Under the pieces are notes generated by a model. It worked only from the letters and a program-made list of their open reading frames with translations. It did no database searches and was not told the origin of the DNA. Of a stretch of DNA of 64,000 nucleotides, positions 28,477-37,888 are shown one piece after another. Position 1 is the stretch's first letter. Each line of letters starts with the position of its first letter. The stretch covers positions 1 to 64,000 of the forward strand of contig CASEKC010000003.1 in NCBI GenBank assembly GCA_949288485.1, in the 5' to 3' direction. Source of the DNA: an uncultured bacterium (GTDB taxonomy: Bacteria; Bacillota_I; Bacilli_A; RFN20; CAG-826). The position numbers were made by a program, and so were the translations under genes.

Positions 28477-29922
28477 ATGAATATAGTGATGGTATCTAGC
28501 GAATGTCTACCATTTTCTAAAACTGGTGGTTTAGGCGATGTCGCATATTCTTTATCTAAAGAATTTGTAAAAAAAGGCCATAACGTTGCAATCGTTTGCC
28601 CTTATTATAAAAAAATAAACTTCGAAAAATTCAAAGCTCAACCAAAAAAATTATATGAATTTGAAGTTCAAATGAATTGGAGAAAACCAAGTTGTGAAGT
28701 TTATCATCTTTTATATGAAGAAATGGATTATTTCTTTATTAAAAACGATTATTATTTTGGTAGAGATGGCGGACTTTATGGATTCTATGATGATGGTGAA
28801 AGATTTGCCTATTTTGCTAATGCCTCCACTTTATTACTTAAAGAATTACCATTTAAAGTCGATATCGTCCATGTTCACGATTGGCAAGGTGGCATGATTC
28901 CATGTATTTTAAAAGTTCGTTATTGGAATGATGAAGTTTTAAATAAAATAAAAACTGTTTTAACTATTCATAATCCTCTTTTTAAAGGCTATTTAAATAA
29001 AGATAGTTTATATGATTTATTTAATTTACCTACCTATCTTTTTGATGATGGTTCAGTAAGGCTTGAAAATCAAGTTTCTACCTTAAAAGCCGGAATTAAA
29101 TTCGCTGATAAAATTACAACAGTTTCACCAACTCATGCTTTTGAACTTACTACCGTTGAAGGAAGTAAAGGTTTGTGGTATGACCTTGTTTTAAGACAAA
29201 ACGATTTTAGTGGAATATTAAATGGAATGGACCAAGTAGAATTTGATCCTTCTAAAGATAAAAGTATTTATCAAACATATAATATTAAAAACTTCCTTGA
29301 AAATAAGAAGAAAAATAAGATTGAATTCTGTAAAGAAAACAATCTTGATCCTGAACTTCCTTTATTTGCAGTAGTTTCAAGACTTACTGATCAAAAAGGC
29401 CTTGATTTAATCTATGGAATGGCTGATTTTTTAACTCATGAAGGTGGAAACTTTGCTGTTTTAGGAAGTGGAGAAAGATATGCTGAAGATATGTTTAATG
29501 GCTTATATGCTAGAAATAGTAAGCATACCTATGTTTATATAGGATATAGCGATGATATTGCTCATAAACTTTATGCTTCAAGTGATTTCTTTATTATGCC
29601 AAGTGCTTTTGAACCATGTGGTCTTGGACAAATGATTGCTCAAAGATATGGTTCACTTCCTTTAGTTAGAAGAACGGGTGGATTAAAAGACAGTGTTATT
29701 TGTTATGATGGAGAAAGAAATAACGATGACATTGCAAATGGTTTTGGATTTGATGATTATTCAATTGTTGAAGCTATTAAATGTACTGCTCAAGCAATGA
29801 ATGTTTATAATTTGAAGAAAGATGTCTTTGAAAGATTAGTTAAAAATGCTTTATTAACTGATCATTCATGGAATGATAGTGCTGATAAATATTTAGCTCT
29901 TTATAGTTCAATTGTTAAATAA
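28477..29922 (+). CDS. glgA: Glycogen synthase (ADP-glucose)
   Basis: GT5 glycosyltransferase, 481 aa, that adds glucose from ADP-glucose to the glycogen chain. It begins MNIVMVSSECLPFSKTGGLGDV (the K-T-G-G-L donor motif), has HDWQGGMIP, and a C-terminal PSAFEPCGLGQMIAQRYG with the catalytic glutamate. 3 nt after glgD. Branching enzyme and phosphorylase are not in this window. Confidence 0.97.
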   Translation: MNIVMVSSECLPFSKTGGLGDVAYSLSKEFVKKGHNVAIVCPYYKKINFEKFKAQPKKLYEFEVQMNWRKPSCEVYHLLYEEMDYFFIKNDYYFGRDGGLYGFYDDGERFAYFANASTLLLKELPFKVDIVHVHDWQGGMIPCILKVRYWNDEVLNKIKTVLTIHNPLFKGYLNKDSLYDLFNLPTYLFDDGSVRLENQVSTLKAGIKFADKITTVSPTHAFELTTVEGSKGLWYDLVLRQNDFSGILNGMDQVEFDPSKDKSIYQTYNIKNFLENKKKNKIEFCKENNLDPELPLFAVVSRLTDQKGLDLIYGMADFLTHEGGNFAVLGSGERYAEDMFNGLYARNSKHTYVYIGYSDDIAHKLYASSDFFIMPSAFEPCGLGQMIAQRYGSLPLVRRTGGLKDSVICYDGERNNDDIANGFGFDDYSIVEAIKCTAQAMNVYNLKKDVFERLVKNALLTDHSWNDSADKYLALYSSIVK

Positions 29923-29941
29923 AAATATTTAATTTTTATAT

Positions 29942-29979
29942 AAAAGACCAGAATTTAATTAAAAAACTGGTCTTTTTTT
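29942..29979 (+). terminator. Terminator of the glg operon
   Basis: AAAAGACCAG pairs with CTGGTCTTTT, followed by a T-run, 20 nt after the glgA stop. Confidence 0.88.
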
Positions 29980-30027
29980 ATAAGTGAAAATACATTTTTA
30001 TTCAACTATTTTAAAAAATATGATATT

Positions 30028-30230
30028 CTTTTTGAGGTACGATTAATTTATTAAAATTTATTTTTAGAGAGTTGCTAACTATGGTGAAAAGCAATAATAA
30101 ATTGATAAAGTCTCACGTATCTTAATAAATATTACTTAAATTAAGTGCATTATTTTTATAAAAAAATGATGAAATAAGGTGGTACCGCGTAAATTTACGT
30201 CCTTATATTATTAAGGACGTTTTTATATAT
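30028..30230 (+). promoter_or_regulatory. T-box riboswitch leader of leuS
   Basis: The T-box core GAAATAAGGTGGTACCGCG (30171-30189) is nearly canonical. It is followed by a terminator hairpin (ACGTCCTTA with TAAGGACGT, 30197-30220) and a T-run, which competes with the antiterminator. Stem I begins near 30065 (AGAGAGTTGC). Uncharged tRNA-Leu is expected to bind and permit leuS expression. I cannot fix the specifier codon without folding; CTT at 30121 or CTC at 30112 are candidates. Confidence 0.9.
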
Positions 30231-30244
30231 AAAGGAGAAAAAAT

Positions 30245-32644
30245 ATGGGCTATGATCATATAAATATTGAGAATAAATGGAAAGAATATTGGCTTAAAAA
30301 TAAAGAATATAAGACCGATGTTTATGATTTTTCTAAACCAAAATATTATATTTTAGACATGTTTCCATTCCCTTCAGGTCAAGGTTTACACGTTGGTCAT
30401 CCTGAAGGATATACGGCAACAGATATAATTGCAAGAATGAAAAGAATGCAAGGATTTAATGTTTTACATCCAATTGGATGGGATGCTTTTGGTTTACCTG
30501 CTGAACAATATGCAATGAAAATGAATCGTCCGCCACTTGAATTTACTTTGAAAAATATTGCAAATTTTAGAAGACAAATTCAAATGCTTGGTTTTTCATA
30601 TGATTATGATAGAGAAGTTACAACTTGCGATCCATCTTATTATAAATGGACTCAATATATTTTCTCTTTAATGTATGAAGATAAATTAGCTTTTGTTGAT
30701 TATAAACCTGTTAATTTCTGTCCTGAACTCGGAACCGTTTTAGCAAACGAAGAAGTTATTGATGGAAAAAGTGAAAGAGGTGGCTATCCAGTAATTAGAA
30801 AACCAATGAGACAATGGAATTTAAAAATTACTGCTTATGCCGATAGATTAAATGATGATTTAGATAGTTTAGATTGGCCTCAATCAACTATCGAAATGCA
30901 AAGAAACTGGATTGGAAAATCTGAAGGCAGTGAAATTATTTTTAAAATTAAAGGTTTTGAAAAGACTTTTAAAGTTTATACAACAAGAGCAGATACTCTT
31001 TTTGGTGCAACTTTTGTTTCTTTAGCTCCTGAACATCCATTTGTTAAAGAAATTACTGCTGATGAATGTAATGAAAATGTTGAAAAATATATTAAAGAAT
31101 GTGAATCTAAATCAGATTTAGAAAGAACTGGATTAAATAAAGAAAAGACTGGTGTTTTTACGGGAGCTTATGCTATTAATCCTATTAATAATAAAGAAAT
31201 TCCTATTTTTATTGCTGATTATGTTTTAGCTTCTTATGGAAGTGGTGCTGTTATGGGCTGTCCTGCTCATGATGCTAGAGATTATGTTTTTGCTAAAAAA
31301 CATAACATTGAAATTATTCCTGTTCTTGAAGGAGATATTTCAAAAGAAGCATTTGAAGGTGATGCAAAACATATAAATAGTGATTTTATAAACGGAATGT
31401 ATATAAAAGAAGCTAAAAAAGCAGTCACTGATAAATTAATTTCTATTGGAGCTGGAAATTATAAAGTTAACTATAAATTAAGAGATTGGTTATTTTCGCG
31501 TCAAAGATACTGGGGTGAACCAATTCCAGTTATTAATTTTAAAGATGGAAGTCAAACTTTAGAAAAAAATCTTCCTTTAGTTTTACCTGAATTAAAAGAA
31601 TATAAACCTTCAGGAACTGGAGACTCTCCACTTGTTCATGCTAGTGAATGGCTTAATGTAGTTGTTGATGGAAAAGAAGGAGTTAGAGAGACAAATACAA
31701 TGCCTCAATGGGCTGGAAGTTGTTGGTATTATATCCGTTACATCGATCCACATAATGATAAAGAAATTGGTGATAAAAAATTACTCGATCACTGGCTTCC
31801 TGTTGATCTTTATGTTGGTGGCCAAGAACATGCTGTTTTACATTTACTTTATGCTCGTTTCTGGCATAAATTCTTATATGATAAAGGTATAGTTTCATGT
31901 AAAGAACCGTTCAAAAAATTATTCCACCAAGGAATGATTTTAGGTGAAAATGGTGAAAAAATGTCAAAAAGTAGAGGAAATGTTGTTAATCCTGATGATG
32001 TTGTTAAAAATTATGGTGCTGACACTTTAAGACTTTATGAAATGTTTATGGGACCTCTTGAAGCTTCATTACCTTGGTCTTCTTCAGGATTAGAAGGAGC
32101 TAGAAAATTTATCGATAGAGTTTATCGTCTTTATACTGAAAAAGAATATTTAGATAAATTTAATGAAGAAAATAGCGGTGAACTTGATTATTCTTATAAC
32201 TTCTTAGTTAAAAAAGTAACTTCTGACTTTGAAAATTTACAATTTAATACTGCAATTTCTCAAATGATGATTTTTATAAATGATGTTTATAAAGCAAAAT
32301 CAATTTATAAACCATATATGGAAGGCTTTATTAAAATGTTTGATTGTATTTGCCCATTTATTGGTGAAGAAATTTATCATTTATTAGGACATAATGAAAC
32401 GATAACTTATGCTCCATGGCCAGTTTACGATGAATCAAAATTAATTAAAAATACAATTAAAATCGCTGTTCAAGTTAATGGAAAATTAAGAGACACAATT
32501 GAAATTAATCTTAATGAAGAAGATGAAGTAGTTAAAAACATGGCCTTAAATAGTGAAAATGTTAAACGTTTTACTGAAGGTAAAGAAATTAAAAAGGTTA
32601 TTGTAGTTAAAAATAAAATCGTTAACATTGTTGTTATAGGATAA
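30245..32644 (+). CDS. leuS: Leucyl-tRNA synthetase
   Basis: Class I aminoacyl-tRNA synthetase, 799 aa. HIGH motif as HVGH ([15 protein letters not shown]), editing domain with the T-rich [11 protein letters not shown] and the conserved DARD-like [11 protein letters not shown], catalytic KMSKS ([15 protein letters not shown]), and a C-terminal anticodon-binding domain. AAAGGAG precedes the ATG. Controlled by the T-box upstream. Confidence 0.98.
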   Translation: MGYDHINIENKWKEYWLKNKEYKTDVYDFSKPKYYILDMFPFPSGQGLHVGHPEGYTATDIIARMKRMQGFNVLHPIGWDAFGLPAEQYAMKMNRPPLEFTLKNIANFRRQIQMLGFSYDYDREVTTCDPSYYKWTQYIFSLMYEDKLAFVDYKPVNFCPELGTVLANEEVIDGKSERGGYPVIRKPMRQWNLKITAYADRLNDDLDSLDWPQSTIEMQRNWIGKSEGSEIIFKIKGFEKTFKVYTTRADTLFGATFVSLAPEHPFVKEITADECNENVEKYIKECESKSDLERTGLNKEKTGVFTGAYAINPINNKEIPIFIADYVLASYGSGAVMGCPAHDARDYVFAKKHNIEIIPVLEGDISKEAFEGDAKHINSDFINGMYIKEAKKAVTDKLISIGAGNYKVNYKLRDWLFSRQRYWGEPIPVINFKDGSQTLEKNLPLVLPELKEYKPSGTGDSPLVHASEWLNVVVDGKEGVRETNTMPQWAGSCWYYIRYIDPHNDKEIGDKKLLDHWLPVDLYVGGQEHAVLHLLYARFWHKFLYDKGIVSCKEPFKKLFHQGMILGENGEKMSKSRGNVVNPDDVVKNYGADTLRLYEMFMGPLEASLPWSSSGLEGARKFIDRVYRLYTEKEYLDKFNEENSGELDYSYNFLVKKVTSDFENLQFNTAISQMMIFINDVYKAKSIYKPYMEGFIKMFDCICPFIGEEIYHLLGHNETITYAPWPVYDESKLIKNTIKIAVQVNGKLRDTIEINLNEEDEVVKNMALNSENVKRFTEGKEIKKVIVVKNKIVNIVVIG

Positions 32645-32647
32645 TAG

Positions 32648-32675
32648 AAAAAGGACGATGAAAATCGTCCTTTTT
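32648..32675 (+). terminator. Terminator of leuS
   Basis: Perfect 12-bp stem AAAAAGGACGAT with ATCGTCCTTTTT around a 4-nt loop, ending in T-rich sequence. Confidence 0.88.
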
Positions 32676-32759
32676 CTTTGCTTTTTAATAAATAAAAGTA
32701 TATTATAAATACGTTAAATTTCACGGCACTAATTATTAGGCTGTAGAAAGGAGTAAATT

Positions 32760-33530
32760 ATGATTTTATGTGTTGATTGTGGCAACACCGAGATTAAATT
32801 CGCTATTTTTCATGAGGATAAAATGGTCTCTCGTTTTTCAATTAATACTTCGGAAAGTTTAAGTAGTGATGATTATGCGATGAGAATAAAATTTTTATCT
32901 GAAAATAATGTAGAAGATATTAATGGCGCAATTATTTCTTCGGTCGTTCCTTCTTTAACAAAAGTTTTATTATCGGCAGTTAATAAAGCTTTTAACTGCG
33001 AAGTAAAAGTTTTAAATAGTTCTTTAAAAACTAAACTTCCTATAAAAATAGATAATCCAAAAGAACTTGGCGCAGATTTTTTATGTACAGCAGTAGGAGC
33101 TTTACAAAAATATAAACCTCCATTTGTCATTGCTGATTTAGGAACTGCAACTAAAATGTCAGTTGTTGATATAAAAGGAAATTTTATTGGTGGGATGATT
33201 ACAACTGGTATGAAAGTTTCTTTAGAAGGATTAGTAAAAAGTGCTGCTCAGTTATATTCAGTTGAAATTGCAGCTCCTAAAAAAATTATTGGCAGAAATT
33301 CTATTGAATCTATTCAATCAGGCATAGTTTTTGGCCAAGCTTATATGGTCAGTGAATTTGCTAGAAGAATGGAAAGTGAACTTGGCTATAAATTAACTAG
33401 AATTTTAACCGGAGGATTTTCTTCAATTATTAAAGACCAAATTACTTGTTTTAACTATGAAAAAGACCTTTCTTTATATGGGTTAAATGTTATTTATCAT
33501 ATTAATGAAGGAGGAAAAAAGTATGAATAG
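32760..33530 (+). CDS. coaX: Type III pantothenate kinase
   Basis: First step of CoA synthesis from pantothenate; 256 aa. ASKHA-fold motifs: DCGNTEIKFAIF (phosphate-1), GADFLCTAVGA, ADLGTATKMSVV (phosphate-2) and GGMITTGMKVSLEGLVKSAAQL. Good Shine-Dalgarno (AAAGGAG). It overlaps the ECF S-component gene by 8 nt, which suggests that the transporter brings in pantothenate. Confidence 0.93.
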   Translation: MILCVDCGNTEIKFAIFHEDKMVSRFSINTSESLSSDDYAMRIKFLSENNVEDINGAIISSVVPSLTKVLLSAVNKAFNCEVKVLNSSLKTKLPIKIDNPKELGADFLCTAVGALQKYKPPFVIADLGTATKMSVVDIKGNFIGGMITTGMKVSLEGLVKSAAQLYSVEIAAPKKIIGRNSIESIQSGIVFGQAYMVSEFARRMESELGYKLTRILTGGFSSIIKDQITCFNYEKDLSLYGLNVIYHINEGGKKYE

Positions 33531-34170
33531 ATTAAAAATATTTCGTTCAATCGCAATCGATGCTTTATTTTTAGCATTATTTATCCTTTTTACCTTTGTT
33601 CCTTGGCTTGGTTATTATCAAGTTGGCCCAATTTCTTTCCAAATTGTTCATATTTTTGTTTTAATTGGTGCGGCTATTTTTGGATGGAAAAAAGGACTAC
33701 TTTATGGCTTTATTTTTGGCTTATTATCTTTAATAAAAGCAGCTTCATTTCCAGGAACACTTGATTTTGCATTTTTAAATCCATTTGTTTCAATTTTGCC
33801 TCGTGCTTTATTTGGCTTTGTTGCTGGATTTGTATTCGATATTATTAAAAAACATGCTACATTAAAACAATTCATGATTTCTTTACCGGTTTTATGTTTT
33901 GTTTTAACTTGTTTCCATACATTTGCAACATTATCTTGCCTTTATCTTTTTGGTGTTTTAGATCCATTTTATATTTCAAATGCCCTAGGTTTAAGTGAAA
34001 TAATGTCTAGTATTGGATTTATTAGTTTATTTACAACAATTGGATTGATAGGAATGTGCGTTGAAGGAGCTATTGCCACAGTAATAGTTTTACCTTTATA
34101 TGTTGCTTTAAGAAAAATTAACTTTGTAAAAGAAGAAGATGATTTAAAATTTAAGACAATAAAGCCATAA
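33523..34170 (+). CDS. ECF transporter S component, possibly for pantothenate
   Basis: 215 aa, about six membrane helices, substrate-binding subunit of an energy-coupling-factor importer. The N-terminal IAIDALFLALFILFTFVPWLGYYQ... and a conserved loop after helix 3 fit the family. The start at 33523 has GAAGGAGG upstream and overlaps coaX. The pairing with coaX points to pantothenate (PanT), but this is inference. The ATPase and T components are not in the window. Confidence 0.75.
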   Translation: MNRLKIFRSIAIDALFLALFILFTFVPWLGYYQVGPISFQIVHIFVLIGAAIFGWKKGLLYGFIFGLLSLIKAASFPGTLDFAFLNPFVSILPRALFGFVAGFVFDIIKKHATLKQFMISLPVLCFVLTCFHTFATLSCLYLFGVLDPFYISNALGLSEIMSSIGFISLFTTIGLIGMCVEGAIATVIVLPLYVALRKINFVKEEDDLKFKTIKP

Positions 34171-34210
34171 ATTTGTATAATATAATCTTTGAAGAGGAGT
34201 GTTGTTAAAA

Positions 34211-35575
34211 ATGAAAGATATTAATTTTAAAGATTTAGTTAAACCTTATTATGAAGAAGCCTTAGAAACACTTAAAAAGGACGTTTCTATTAATAGTATA
34301 TATGATGAAAAAACCATTTCAAAAGATGCTCCATATGGTGCTGGAGTTAAAAAATGTTTTGATTTTTTAAAGGAATTAGCTTTAAAAGATGGTTTTAATG
34401 TTGATACATGTGATGGTCGTGCTTTAGAAATCTCCTTTGGTGAAGGTAAAAATTTAATTTATGTTTTAGCTCATCAAGATGTTGTTCCAGTATCTGGAAA
34501 TTGGAAATTTGGTCCATTTAATCCAACTATTGAAGACGACAAATTATATGGAAGAGGAACAAGTGATGATAAAGGTCCTGGAATTAGTGCTTATTATGCA
34601 TTAAAAGCTTTAAAAGATAATGGATTAATCAATAATTTTAGAGTTAGACTTGTTTTTGGTGGTGATGAAGAAAGAGGCTCCTCTTGTTTAGAATATTATT
34701 TTAATACATTAAAAAAAGAACAACCAACATACGGATTTACTCCTGATGGAGATTTCCCATTAATTTATGGAGAAAAAGGTATTACAAATTATACTTATGT
34801 TGGAAATCTTGACTTAAAAAATATTGTTTATATAAAAGCTGGGGTTGTTAGCAATAGTGTTATTGATAGAGCAGAAGTTAAAGTTAAAAATCCTGAACTT
34901 TTAGATGAATATCTTAAAAAACATGATTTAATTAATTTTGAAAAATTAAGTGAAGATACTTTTGTTTTCTTAGGTAAAGCTGCTCATGGTTCGACTCCTG
35001 AACTTGGAATTAATGCTGGAGTTATCGCTCTTTCAACATTAGGCGATTGCTATAATGAAGGCGTTCTTTCTTTACTTGCAAATGAATATGCGGATTATAA
35101 TGGTAAAAATTTATATTGTTTTTATGAAACTAAAAACATGGGCAAAACAACTTATAATGTTGGTTTAATTAACTATGAAAATGGCAAATTTTCAATGACA
35201 GTTAATTTTAGATATCCAGAAAATGTTAATGTTGATGAAACAATTGAAAAAATTAGAAAAGCATCTCCTTTAGAAATTGAATATGAAAAAGGAAGCGATG
35301 TTTTATATTTTGATCCAGAAAAAACTAAATTCATCCAAGAACTTGCTAAAGTTTATGAAGAAGAAACTGGTGATACTATTAATAAAATGAAAACAATTGG
35401 TGGAGGAACTTACGCTAAAGAAGCTAAAAACACCGTTGCTTTTGGTAGCAATTTCCCTGGAAAAATTGACCATATTCATGAAGAAAATGAAAAAATTGAT
35501 TTAGAAGATTTCTATAATTCTATGTCAATTTATGCTCATGCAATTTATTGCTTAGGTAATTTAAATGAGAACTAA
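34211..35575 (+). CDS. pepV: M20 family dipeptidase PepV
   Basis: Di-zinc dipeptidase, 454 aa. Metal and catalytic motifs: VLAHQDVVPVSGNW, YGRGTSDDKGP, GGDEERGSSC, and a late GGGTYAKEAKNTVAFG. The ATG at 34211 is chosen because GAGGAG lies 11 nt upstream; a GTG at 34199 overlaps it. Its stop overlaps the next gene's start by 11 nt. The protein fits a cell that lives on imported peptides. Confidence 0.94.
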   Translation: MKDINFKDLVKPYYEEALETLKKDVSINSIYDEKTISKDAPYGAGVKKCFDFLKELALKDGFNVDTCDGRALEISFGEGKNLIYVLAHQDVVPVSGNWKFGPFNPTIEDDKLYGRGTSDDKGPGISAYYALKALKDNGLINNFRVRLVFGGDEERGSSCLEYYFNTLKKEQPTYGFTPDGDFPLIYGEKGITNYTYVGNLDLKNIVYIKAGVVSNSVIDRAEVKVKNPELLDEYLKKHDLINFEKLSEDTFVFLGKAAHGSTPELGINAGVIALSTLGDCYNEGVLSLLANEYADYNGKNLYCFYETKNMGKTTYNVGLINYENGKFSMTVNFRYPENVNVDETIEKIRKASPLEIEYEKGSDVLYFDPEKTKFIQELAKVYEEETGDTINKMKTIGGGTYAKEAKNTVAFGSNFPGKIDHIHEENEKIDLEDFYNSMSIYAHAIYCLGNLNEN

Positions 35576-37271
35576 GTTTAAACAATGGGCTGTTGATTAT
35601 TTAAATGAAGGTAAAAATATACTTTATTTAAAAAATGAAAATGATATTAAAGATTTTGTTAATAGTAAAGAATGTTTTTTAGAAATCGGCCCAGGTAAAG
35701 GACAATTTATCTTAAATATTGCAAAAAAATACCCTCAATTTAATTTTTTAGTTGTTGAAATTAATAAAACGGTTGCAGGAATTGCTTTAAAAAAGATTGA
35801 TGAAGAAAATTTAAGTAACGTTAAATTAATTGCTGAAGATTTTTATAAATTAATAGATGTTATAAAAGAAAATTCGATTACAGGAATCTTTTTAAATTTT
35901 TCAGATCCTTGGCCTAAGAAAAGACATGAAAAACGTCGATTAACATCATCTCCATTTATTGAAAGTTATCTTAAAATTTTAAAAGATAATCATAATATTT
36001 ATTTTAAAAGCGATAATTATAATTTTTATCTTTATAGTTTGGATAAATTTAAAGAATATGGTTTCGATATTTTAAAAAACGATACTAATTATAATGATGA
36101 CGAAGATTTTGATGCATTAACTGAGTTTGAAACTCGTTATAAAAATGAAGGAATTAAAATTAATCGTCTGATATTAAAGAAAGGATCTAACATAAAAATG
36201 AACAAACTTAATGAATTAGAGAAAAAATATTTTGAAGAATTAACTCAAAAAGACGCTATAAGTGGAAACGAAAAAGAAGTTGCTCATTATTTAGCTTTAG
36301 AATATAAAAAATTAGGATTAGAACTTTATAAAGATTATGCTGGAAATATTTATGGTATTAAAAAAGGTAGCGATTCTAGTGTTAAAGTAATGATTGATGC
36401 TCATATGGATGAGGTTGGTTTTATTGTTAAAGATATAAAAGAAAACGGTTTAATTACTCCTTATCCACTTGGAGGTTTTAATTATCAAACATTATTGTCA
36501 AATAGAGTTAAATTAACAACAAAAAACGGAGAAAAATTTGTTGGAGCAATCGATTCAACTCCACCTCATTTATTAAAAGGACAAGCACAAGAAGTTAATG
36601 CTTCAAATCTTTTATTTGATTTTGGATTCCTTTCAAAAGAAGATGCTATTGCAAACCACGTTGAAATTGGAGATATGATTACTTTAGTTGGTGAATTTAA
36701 ATATTTAAATCATGAAACAAGAATTTTATCTAAAGCTTTGGATGATAGATATGGACTTATTTTAGGATTAAGTGTTTTAAATGAATTAAAAGATGTAACT
36801 TTACCTTTTGATTTATATGTTGGCGGTTCAACTCAAGAAGAAGTTGGATTAAGAGGTTTACCAAGTGCAATAAAAAATATTAATCCTGATTTCTGCTTTG
36901 TTTTAGATTGTTCAACAGCAAAAGATTCTATTTCACCAAATGAATATGGAAGAATAGGCGATGGAGTTTTACTTAGATTTGTTGATAGAACGATGATTGC
37001 AAATTCTGAACTTTTATCTTTCCAAAAAGAAGCTGTTATTAATACAAACGGTAAATATCAATATTTTGAAACTTTAGGAGGAACAAACGCTTCAGTTGCT
37101 TTTTCTTCAAATTGCTTAACTTTAACCCATTGCATAGTTGCAAGAAGTATTCATACAGCATCTTCAATTATGGATATTAATGATTTTATTTACGCGAAAA
37201 ATTCTTTATTATATATGTTGAAAAATTTATCAAAGGAAAAGATTTTAGAAATAAAGGAAAGCAAATATTAA
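35565..37271 (+). CDS. Fusion of tRNA (guanine-N7)-methyltransferase TrmB and M42 aminopeptidase
   Basis: One 568-aa reading frame. Residues 1-205 are TrmB: FLEIGPGKGQFI for SAM and FSDPWPKKRHEKRRL, complete to NRLILKK. Residues 212-568 are a full-length M42 metallopeptidase (YtoP type): IDAHMDEVGF, KALDDRYG, QEEVGLRG and the late LTHCIVARSIHTAS. The linker is GSNIK. An internal ATG at 36198 has AAAGGA 13 nt upstream, so the peptidase might also be made alone. trmB-ytoP-ytpR are neighbours in Bacillus, so a lost stop codon explains the fusion. Confidence 0.9.
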   Translation: MRTKFKQWAVDYLNEGKNILYLKNENDIKDFVNSKECFLEIGPGKGQFILNIAKKYPQFNFLVVEINKTVAGIALKKIDEENLSNVKLIAEDFYKLIDVIKENSITGIFLNFSDPWPKKRHEKRRLTSSPFIESYLKILKDNHNIYFKSDNYNFYLYSLDKFKEYGFDILKNDTNYNDDEDFDALTEFETRYKNEGIKINRLILKKGSNIKMNKLNELEKKYFEELTQKDAISGNEKEVAHYLALEYKKLGLELYKDYAGNIYGIKKGSDSSVKVMIDAHMDEVGFIVKDIKENGLITPYPLGGFNYQTLLSNRVKLTTKNGEKFVGAIDSTPPHLLKGQAQEVNASNLLFDFGFLSKEDAIANHVEIGDMITLVGEFKYLNHETRILSKALDDRYGLILGLSVLNELKDVTLPFDLYVGGSTQEEVGLRGLPSAIKNINPDFCFVLDCSTAKDSISPNEYGRIGDGVLLRFVDRTMIANSELLSFQKEAVINTNGKYQYFETLGGTNASVAFSSNCLTLTHCIVARSIHTASSIMDINDFIYAKNSLLYMLKNLSKEKILEIKESKY

Positions 37272-37272
37272 T

Positions 37273-37881
37273 ATGAAATACGGATGTTATTATAACCATA
37301 AAACTATTGGAGATATTTTACTTATTGAAATTAAACCATCAGTTTTTCCTTCAAGATATGAGAAAAAAGATAATGTTGTCGCTTTATATAAAGATGATGA
37401 ATTAGTAGGAATCAATATTTTTAATATTTCTGATATTGTAAAAATTAAGGCTGAAGGATTTATTCATCATTTAAACGAAGAAGTTTTAGCAGTTATTAAT
37501 TCAAAGTTAAAAAATGTTGGATTAGAAGAATTACCTTACCAAGAAGGAAGTGGATTTAAAGTTGCACAAATTATCGACATTGAAGAACATCCAGATAGTG
37601 ATCATCTTCATATTTGTAAAGTTGATGTTGGTGAAAAAGAACCACTTCAAATTGTTTGTGGAGCATTTAACGCTAAACTTAATTTAAAATGTGTTTGTGC
37701 TCTTCCCTATACTTTTATGCCAGATGGAAAACAAATTGTTCCAGGAAAATTATTAAAAATCGATAGTTATGGAATGCTTTGTTCTGGAAGAGAACTTGGA
37801 TTAAGTGGATTTGAAAAAATACACGGCTTATTAGAACTTGATGATTCTTATACAGTCGGTAAAGATTTCTTTTTAGATTAA
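37273..37881 (+). CDS. ytpR: YtpR-family tRNA-binding protein
   Basis: 202 aa. N-terminal DUF4479-like part (1-90), then an EMAP/PheT-type OB-fold tRNA-binding domain (GFKVAQIIDIEEHPDSDHLHICKVD, IVCGAFNA, ...SYGMLCSGRELG). The function is not established; such domains bind tRNA or act with tRNA synthetases. It starts 1 nt after the fusion gene. Confidence 0.88.
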   Translation: MKYGCYYNHKTIGDILLIEIKPSVFPSRYEKKDNVVALYKDDELVGINIFNISDIVKIKAEGFIHHLNEEVLAVINSKLKNVGLEELPYQEGSGFKVAQIIDIEEHPDSDHLHICKVDVGEKEPLQIVCGAFNAKLNLKCVCALPYTFMPDGKQIVPGKLLKIDSYGMLCSGRELGLSGFEKIHGLLELDDSYTVGKDFFLD

Positions 37882-37888
37882 TATATTT

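Noticed and set aside
36198-37271. M42 peptidase as a wholly separate gene
   Set aside because: There is no stop codon between it and TrmB; it is described as a fusion, with the internal start as a possible second product.
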